Source: Limnomonas spitsbergensis | Lineage: Eukaryota > Chlorophyta > Chlorophyceae > Chlamydomonadales | Assembly (NCBI GenBank): GCA_037349105.1 | Contig: JAYJMM010000112.1 | Span: 3,596,001 to 3,660,000 of the forward strand | Length of the DNA stretch: 64,000 nucleotides | Direction of reading: 5' to 3' | Shown here: in pieces, positions 60,801 to 64,000 of the stretch | How the letters are laid out: each line of letters opens with the position of its first letter | Numbering within the stretch: the first letter of the stretch is position 1 | The notes under the pieces: generated by a model | Seen by the model: only the letters and a program-made list of their open reading frames with translations | Databases searched by the model: none | What the model was told of the DNA's origin: nothing | Translations under genes and position numbers: made by a program

Positions 60801-62195
60801 CCCCAACCCAACTCTAAATCCTGCAACCTGGCTGTCACGGATGTAAACCTCCCCATTTCTTCTAGCCTGCTTTTAGCACTACTACGTGCTTGCCAGCTCA
60901 GCGGTCCTCCTAATGGGGGATGTTGACCCTGAGCGGGTGGTGGCGACCTTGGATCTCATTAGATCCGAACCCCTAGATCGACAAGATCTTACTATGCTAC
61001 GACGGTTTCTACCAAATTGGCGGTCGCACCTGGGGGAAGTCAACCCGAGCAGGCAGAGTCAACCCCAAACCCTAGATCTTGCATCCTGGTGCTCACGGAT
61101 CTAAAACACGGGGATCGTAAACCACAAATGACACCAATGAATTATTGATGAACAGCAGCACAACGTCCAAAGCCCTTAGCCCTGACCACATCCCAGGTAC
61201 ATCGATTGGCCCTCGATCTCTGCACCCTATGAACCCTTCTGACCCTTAGCCCTGACCACATCCCAGGTACATCGATTGGCCCTCGATCTCTTCACCCTAT
61301 GAACCCTTCTGACCCTTAGCCCTACGCTCTAAACCCTAAATTCTAAACCCTTTGACCCCAAGATCTAAACCCTAAACCCTAAACCCTTAACCCTTTTGAC
61401 CCGAATCCCTGAACCGCCCAGATGTGTCGATTGGCCGAGTCTTACTTCAGCACGTTAAATCCAGAGGGTCACATCCGGCTACCTTGCCATCAGAGCCTTA
61501 GCGCATCAACATTCACGGCTGTACCCTTAACCCTAACCTTATCCAGGTGTGCCGAATGGCCGAGTCTTACTTTGGCGTGTGGAATCTCGACTGTCACGTC
61601 CGGCTGCCTTGCGAACAGAGCCCAAACTCATCCACATTTACGGCTTTACCCTACACCAGAAGCCCTGACCATGTCAGGTGCATTGATTGGCCAACAAAGG
61701 CTCCACCCTTTGCGGCGATACCCTTTATCCTAAACCCTAAACCCTAAACCCTAAACCCTGACCCAACTTAGTGCGTTGATTGCCCGCCAGATTCCCCACC
61801 CTTTGCTGCGATACCCTAAACCCTTAACCCTAAACCCTTAACCCTGACCCTACCAGGTGCGTCGATTGGCCGAGTCTTACTTTGGCGCTTGGAACCCCGA
61901 GGGTTACGTCCGGCTGCCTTGCGGTGAGAGCCTGGTCGCGCTCACTAGCTCAGAGCAGCTGCCCAGGCCGGTACCAACCTCAACCGCAAGCCAATTACAG
62001 ACCCTTCCCGCGGGACTTTCAGCATCCACGGAGTCGGTGGGCCAGCCAAGGACTTTCTCATCGGGGATGTCGGCGGCGGGAAGGTCGGCGGCGGGTGGAG
62101 TCCCGGTGATCCGGGAGGCGAATGATGCCGGGCCGTTATGCATGCTGGGGTTCTACCGTCCGTCACTCAACAGCCCGGATGGTCTGGTGCTCAAT
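39882..62195 (+). CDS. M16-family zinc metalloprotease, probably plastid-targeted (3'-partial)
   Basis: Nine exons: 39882-40254, 48069-48260, 52297-52378, 53192-53298, 54557-54657, 55643-55795, 57196-57254, 59606-59721, 61857-62195. All junctions except exon 2 to 3 are in phase. Exon 1 encodes a Ser/Ala/Arg-rich, transit-peptide-like leader ending [10 protein letters not shown], a possible twin-arginine signal. Exons 2-8 follow the M16 (inverted zincin) N-terminal domain: [25 protein letters not shown] (second zinc His), a helical insertion ending [35 protein letters not shown], the Glu-rich [14 protein letters not shown] region where the third zinc ligand is expected, RPVIG, and [19 protein letters not shown]. 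Exon 9 enters the next M16 domain ([14 protein letters not shown]). A short exon encoding the first His and the Glu of HxxEH must lie between 48261 and 52296 but was not found. The ATG is the first in the open frame; the ATG at 39932 is an alternative. The gene continues past 64000. Confidence 0.85.
40320..40790 (+). pseudogene. Four decayed copies of M16 exon 1's 3' edge and donor
   Basis: Copies around 40320-40380, 40490-40545, 40615-40680 and 40725-40775 resemble the exon 1 end (GGATCTGCCATGACGATCCC ... GTGAGATCTATGG). They keep GTGAGATCTATGG, GTGAGACCTT, GTGAGATATCTG and GAGAGATGTCTC respectively. They follow the real donor at 40255 with a spacing of roughly 110-170 bp. Confidence 0.75.
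40901..46818. repeat. 17-bp minisatellite, about 348 copies, nested higher-order repeats
   Basis: Unit TTGGATCTCAGCAGCAG with variants GCTGCAG, GTTGCAG, GCTGTGG and GTTGCGG. Blocks recur at offsets of 1156 bp (68 units) and 1768 bp (104 units): pattern 42301 recurs at 43457 and 45225, and pattern 42794 at 43950 and 45718. Because 17 is not divisible by 3 and the unit lacks stops, all three plus frames stay open, so the many Ser/Trp/Gln-rich frames are not genes. It fills M16 intron 1. Confidence 0.97.
46819..47026. other. Intronic spacer with a short degenerate repeat
   Basis: AGGGCATCGCATCAAATG, AGGGCATCACATTAAATG and AGGGCATTCCATCAAAGC recur within 150 bp. No exon is recognised. Confidence 0.6.
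47027..47440. repeat. 12-bp CACACCCTCTCC array
   Basis: About 34 copies of CACACCCTCTCC with C/T variants, a pyrimidine-rich block in M16 intron 1 upstream of the exon 2 copies. Confidence 0.95.
47455..48030 (+). pseudogene. About six decayed copies of M16 exon 2's 5' edge
   Basis: Copies near 47461, 47536, 47636, 47739, 47815 and 47897 (and a fragment near 48000) resemble the start of exon 2: GCCTTTGCCTCCCATCTCTG, CGTGCGGCCGCTG, CTCCAATC-TTCAACAACC. Several keep a CACAG acceptor. Copy 47897 is nearly identical to the real exon start over about 65 bp and so is young. Confidence 0.85.
48340..49275 (+). pseudogene. Three decayed copies of M16 exon 2's 3' part
   Basis: Copies at 48345-48436 ([20 protein letters not shown]), 48941-49035 ([20 protein letters not shown]) and 49226-49275 ([15 protein letters not shown]) resemble exon 2's [20 protein letters not shown]. 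The first keeps the GGAGCACGGGTAGGCGG donor. Between them, G-rich GTGTGTGGGGG sequence grows from the same donor-side motif (48440-48890). Confidence 0.9.
49264..49583. repeat. ATGCATGGTGC minisatellite grown from an exon copy
   Basis: About 320 bp of interlaced GCATGGTGCATG and GGTTCATGCATGGTGCAT units. It begins inside the third exon 2 copy, at the TGCATGGTGCATGC segment that in the real exon encodes CMVHAN. Confidence 0.9.
49590..49800. repeat. TAGCTGAACTG short tandem repeat
   Basis: Imperfect 11-bp GTAGCTGAACT units in two clusters (49590-49670, 49705-49775). Each is followed by a copy of AAGTACGTCACCTGTTT (about 49677 and 49784), so a unit of about 107 bp is duplicated. No exon is seen from 49800 to 50360. 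Confidence 0.8.
50364..50668. repeat. 44-bp minisatellite, about 7 copies
   Basis: Unit with CAGCTACAAATCAGCTACAT, CACGGTGTTTATTTCAGCAC and ACTT. It is nearly perfect and open in all plus frames as a by-product. It lies in the M16 intron between exons 2 and 3. Confidence 0.95.
50870..50963. repeat. GTGGG tract, G-quadruplex-prone
   Basis: About 90 bp of GGGTGGGGTGGG on the plus strand. It is flanked by two copies of GAGGTGTGCATTGAGGAAGC-like sequence (50778 and 50980) that mark an approximately 205-bp tandem duplication. Confidence 0.9.
51120..52210. repeat. Degenerate tandem repeats in the M16 intron between exons 2 and 3
   Basis: TTTGAA units (51137-51163), CATTTAAAACAGG units (51415-51500), and a roughly 320-bp unit repeated two or three times with GCCTCCCCGTTCC (51533 and 52194; diverged near 51833) and TAGAGAAGAT (51620 and 51880). 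Telomere-type CCCTAAA motifs are at 52125-52150. The missing HxxE exon should lie between 48261 and 52296. Confidence 0.6.
52395..52905. repeat. Degenerate CCCTAAA telomere-type array, with an exon 3 edge copy
   Basis: AACCCTAAACC-like units over about 500 bp after M16 exon 3. Near 52488-52530, ATGCTGGATATCTTGGACGG and a GTGAGGCAAAGC donor resemble the exon 3 end ATGCTGGACACCTTGGATGA and its GTGAGTCAAAGC donor, a decayed exon-edge copy. The stretch 52905-53010 shows nothing clear. Confidence 0.8.
53012..53075 (+). pseudogene. Decayed copy of M16 exon 4's 5' edge
   Basis: After a CACAG acceptor it reads FS, stop, [12 protein letters not shown], against [15 protein letters not shown] in exon 4 at 53192. 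The in-frame TAG shows that it is not used as is. A TGTGATGAGTGTGAC repeat fills the gap to the real exon. Confidence 0.8.
53242..54088 (+). repeat. 158-bp tandem repeat with six copies of a 57-nt exon block
   Basis: The 3' 57 nt of exon 4 (53242-53298) and the first 101 nt of its intron are repeated five more times with almost no change. Exon blocks are at 53400-53456, 53558-53614, 53716-53772, 53874-53930 and 54032-54088. Each is preceded by TTGGGGCAG and followed by GTGAGGGGCG (GTGAGAAGCG in the last). Each encodes the same 19 residues, [19 protein letters not shown], starting and ending in phase 0, so any number could be spliced in without a frameshift. The peptide is a charged helix in the M16 insertion. 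Confidence 0.95.
54150..54530 (+). pseudogene. Five decayed copies of M16 exon 5's 5' edge
   Basis: Copies near 54165, 54243, 54319, 54395 and 54474 each follow a TAG-type acceptor and begin GCTGAGGCTGC-like. They read [50 protein letters not shown] and [14 protein letters not shown], against [14 protein letters not shown] in the real exon at 54557. Spacing is about 75-80 bp. Similarity tends to rise toward the real exon. Confidence 0.88.
54700..55440 (+). pseudogene. Decayed copies of M16 exon 5's 3' edge
   Basis: Copies around 54845-54890, 54972-55030 and 55266-55333 share CTCCAACAAGCAGG, TGCAGGCCTCAACGCCAGCA and CAGGACAAAGTGGGTGATC with the exon 5 end and donor ACAAAGTGAGTGATTGC. Short GGGTTTAGGG and GGGTTTGGGGTTT telomere-like runs are at 54712-54765. 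The 55340-55640 stretch shows no further clear feature. Confidence 0.85.
55886..55945 (+). pseudogene. Decayed copy of M16 exon 6's 3' edge
   Basis: GGTAGATTCTTCTCCATTCA followed by GATAGTGAGAA mirrors the exon 6 end GGTAGACTCCTCTCCCTTCG and GAAGGTGAGAA, about 140 bp downstream of the real donor. Confidence 0.85.
56031..56767. repeat. 19-bp minisatellite, about 37 copies
   Basis: Unit AGTGTGACCAAGTAGCAGG with GTAACAGG and GGGACAGGACTAC variants, in the M16 intron between exons 6 and 7. Long minus-strand frames ([13 protein letters not shown] repeats) arise because 19 is not a multiple of 3 and the unit has no stop on that strand. The units decay at the right edge to about 56890; 56890-57110 shows no other feature. 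Confidence 0.96.
57120..57180 (+). pseudogene. Decayed copy of M16 exon 7's 5' edge
   Basis: After CTACAG it reads [11 protein letters not shown] against [11 protein letters not shown] in the real exon at 57196, with the same phase. Confidence 0.8.
57255..58537. repeat. 36-bp minisatellite beginning at the exon 7 donor
   Basis: About 35 copies of GTGGGTACTGAAGATCTAGT plus AGATCTTGTCCCTCTG. The first, diverged unit (GTGGGTAGTGAATGTGTAGT) starts with the GT donor of exon 7. A 376-codon frame of 12-residue [12 protein letters not shown] repeats spans it. I regard that as a by-product of the 36-bp period, because exon 7 to exon 8 splicing already gives correct phase and family match. Confidence 0.95.
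58538..58917. other. Intronic spacer, no feature recognised
   Basis: Lies between two arrays in the intron upstream of exon 8. It contains two ATAACCTAAAAAG motifs 36 bp apart and no other recognisable structure. Confidence 0.5.
58918..59165. repeat. AT-rich GCTGTTATTAATTGAAAT array
   Basis: About 12 units of 18-20 bp (TGCTGTTATTTATTGAAAAT-like), in the intron upstream of exon 8. Confidence 0.92.
59286..59560 (+). pseudogene. Decayed copies of M16 exon 8's 5' edge
   Basis: Around 59290-59335 ([14 protein letters not shown]) and 59484-59530 ([16 protein letters not shown], stop), against [18 protein letters not shown] in the real exon at 59606. Between them GTTGCAGTCTCGACCCTCCA-like blocks recur at about 59365, 59401, 59435 and, as TACCGTCTCGACCCTCCA, at 59565. 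Confidence 0.82.
59725..60275. repeat. 20-bp CCCTCTAGATCTCTCTTGAT array downstream of the exon 8 donor
   Basis: About 27 units of CTCTAGATCTCTCTTGATCC with variants, starting within 20 bp of the exon 8 donor (GTGGGGCCAACCTTAGATCC). Fragments of the same array reappear between the later exon 8 copies (60385-60405, 60510-60590, 60685-60695). Confidence 0.93.
60298..60945 (+). pseudogene. Five copies of M16 exon 8's 3' half, with donors
   Basis: Copies at 60298-60357, 60436-60496, 60612-60672, 60727-60788 and 60877-60940 follow the real exon's [21 protein letters not shown] end. Read-outs include [37 protein letters not shown], a version with a stop, [14 protein letters not shown] and [14 protein letters not shown]. 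The first and fourth keep an open frame and a GTAAGG or GTGGGG donor. Spacing is about 115-175 bp. Confidence 0.9.
61180..61320. repeat. 69-bp direct duplication
   Basis: Two nearly identical copies of a block running from CCTTAGCCCTGACCACATCC to ATGAACCCTTCTGA. It contains a CCCAGGTACATCGATTGGCC motif related to exon 9's CCAGGTGCGTCGATTGGCC, so it is itself a decayed exon 9 edge. CCCTAAA motifs follow to 61395. Confidence 0.85.
61421..61800 (+). pseudogene. Four decayed copies of M16 exon 9's 5' edge
   Basis: Copies start at 61422 ([20 protein letters not shown]), 61547 ([20 protein letters not shown]), 61676 (CIDWPT only) and about 61771. The parent exon at 61857 reads [20 protein letters not shown]. 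The first two keep CAG acceptors and about 80 bp of open frame. Spacing is about 90-130 bp, and CCCTAAA units separate them. Confidence 0.9.
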
Positions 62196-64000
62196 GTGAG
62201 GAGGAGGAAGAAGGAGGAGGGGGAGGGGGGGGGGAGGAGAAAGGGGGAGGAGAAGGAGGGGGAAGTTGGGGGGGGGGGAGGGGGGGGGGGGGCAGAGAAA
62301 GGGGGACGGGGGGAAGTGGGAGGAGAAAGGGTGAGGAGGAGAAAGGGGGGGAAGAGGATGGTCTGGTGCTTAATGTGAGAAGGAGGGAGAGGAGGGGGGG
62401 GGGGGAGGAGAAAGAGGGAGGAAGAGGATGGTCTGGTGCTTAATGTGAGGAGGAGGGAGAGGAGGGGGGGGGGGGGGGAGAAAGAGGGAGGAAGAGAATG
62501 GTCTGGTGCTTAATGTGAGGAGGAGGGAGAGGAGGGGGGGGGGGGGGGGGGAGAAAGGGGGGGAAGAGGATGGTCTGGTGCTTAATGTGAGAAGGAGGGA
62601 GAGGAGGGGGGGGGGGAGGAGAAAGAGGGAGGAAGAGGATGGTCTGGTGCTTAATGTGAGGAGGAGGGAGAGGAGGGGGGGGGGAAGAGGGAGGAAGATG
62701 ATGGTCTGGTGCTTAATGTGAGGAGGAGGGAGAGGAGGGGGGGGGGGGGGGGGAGAAAGAGGGAGGAAGAGGATGGTCTGGTGCTTAATGTGAGGAGGAG
62801 GGAGAGGAGGTGGGGGGGGAGGAGAAAGGGGGGGAAGAGGATGGTCTGGTGCTGAATGTGAGGAGGAGGGAGAGGAGGGGGGGGGGAGGAGAAAGAGGGA
62901 GGAAGAGGATGGTCTGGTGCTTAATGTGAGGAGGAGGGAGAGGAGGGGGGGGGGGGGGGGAGAAAGGGGAGGGAGAGGATGGTCTGGTGCTTAATGTGAG
63001 GAGGAGGGAGAGGAGGGGGGGGGGGAGGAGAAAGGGGGGGAAGAGGATGGTCTGGTGCTTAATGTGAGGAGGAGGGAGAGGAGGTGGGGGGGGAGGAGAA
63101 AGAGGGAGGAAGAGGATGGTCTGGTGCTTAATGTGAGGAGGAGGGAGAGGAGGTGGGGGGGGAGGAGAAAGGGGGGGAAGAGGATGGTCTGGTGCTTAAT
63201 GTGAGGAGGAGGGAGAGGAGGGGGGGGGGGGGGGGGAAGAGGGGGGAAGAGGATGGTCTGGTGCTTAATGTGAGGAGGAGGGAGAGGAGGGGGGGGGGGG
63301 GGAGGAGAAAGAGGGGGGAAGAGGATGGTCTGGTGCTTAATGTGAGGAGGAGGGAGAGGAGGGGGGGGGGGAGGAGAAAGAGGGGGGAAGAGGATGGTCT
63401 GGTGCTTAATGCGAGGAGGAGGGAGAGGAGGTGGGGGGGAGGAGAAAGGGGGGGAAGAGGATGGTCTGGTGCTGAATGTGAGGAGGAGGGAGAGGAGGGG
63501 GGGGGGGGGGGGGAAATGGGGGGGAGAGGATGGTCTGGTGCTTAATGTGAGGAGGAGGGAGAGGAGGAGGGGGGGGGGGGAGAAAGGGGGGGGAGAGGAT
63601 GGTCTGGTGCTTAATGTGAGGAGGAGGGAGAGGAGGGGGGGGGGGGGGGAGGAGAAAGAGGGAGGAAGAGGATGGTCTGGTGCTTAATGTGAGGAGGAGG
63701 GAGAGGAGGGGGGGGGGGGGGGGAGAAAGAGGGAGGAAGAGGATGGTCTGGTGCTTAATGTGAGGAGGAGGGAGAGGAGGTGGGGGGGGAGAAGAAAGGG
63801 GGGGGAGAGGATGGTCTGGTGCTTAATGTGAGGAGGAGGGAGAGGAGGGGGGGGGGAGGAGAAAGAGGGAGGAAGAGGATGGTCTGGTGCTTAATGTGAG
63901 GAGGAGGGAGAGGAGGGGGGGGGTGGGGAGAAAGGGGAGGGAGAGGATGGTCTGGTGCTTAATGTGAGGAGGAGGGAGAGGAGGGGGGGGGGGGGGAGAA
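62176..64000. repeat. About 70-bp G-rich minisatellite containing the exon 9 end and donor
   Basis: About 25 units run off the right edge. Each contains GATGGTCTGGTGCTTAATGT followed by GAGGAGGAGGGAGAGGAGG, a G run of variable length and AGAAAGGGGGG or AGAAAGAGGGAGGAAGAG. The first 18 bp of the motif copy the end of exon 9 (GATGGTCTGGTGCTCAAT) with its GTGAGG donor, so every unit is a potential 5' splice site. Variable G runs (8-20) may include assembly error. Confidence 0.96.

Noticed and set aside
61421..61625. The first two exon 9-like segments as the real exon
   Set aside because: They lose similarity after about 80 bp and lack a donor, whereas 61857 continues for 339 bp into the next conserved M16 block and has a phase-0 donor.

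Overview
This is nuclear DNA of a eukaryote, most likely a green alga (Chlorophyta). The signs are intron-rich genes with GC-rich exons and clean GT-AG junctions, many interstitial plant-type telomere repeats (TTTAGGG/CCCTAAA), a plant-type BRO1-domain gene, a plastid-like M16 zinc-protease gene with a transit-peptide-like first exon, and a spliceosomal U2 snRNA gene. The species cannot be fixed from the sequence. Well over half of the window is tandem repeat, and nearly all long open frames are by-products of repeat units without stops, not genes.

Layout. 1-8526: 9-bp satellite with a 3.5-kb higher-order repeat, lying upstream of (probably in an intron of) the first gene. 8704-13677 (+): 3' end of a BRO1-domain gene, six exons joining in phase, ending in a membrane segment and a cysteine-rich tail. 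14337-14819 (+): non-LTR retrotransposon remnant. 16031-16218 (-): U2 snRNA gene. 17.3-23.6 kb: minisatellites, dispersed repeats and hairpins with no recognisable gene. 23.7-36.6 kb: about 195 copies of a 66-bp unit. 37172-39265 (-): a probable secreted Ala/Gly/Pro-rich repeat protein, apparently disrupted. 39882-62195 and beyond (+): an M16-family metalloprotease gene, nine exons recognised, running off the right edge.

The main discovery is a pattern in all three multi-exon genes. Introns are filled with decayed tandem copies of the edge of the adjacent exon, each usually still carrying the splice site. Several minisatellites start exactly at, or contain, a 5' splice site. The youngest case (53.2-54.1 kb) is five near-identical extra copies of a 57-nt, phase-0 exon that could be spliced in. 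The window looks like a series of snapshots of tandem duplication across exon-intron borders, first making duplicate exons, then decayed exon fossils, then minisatellite-filled giant introns.
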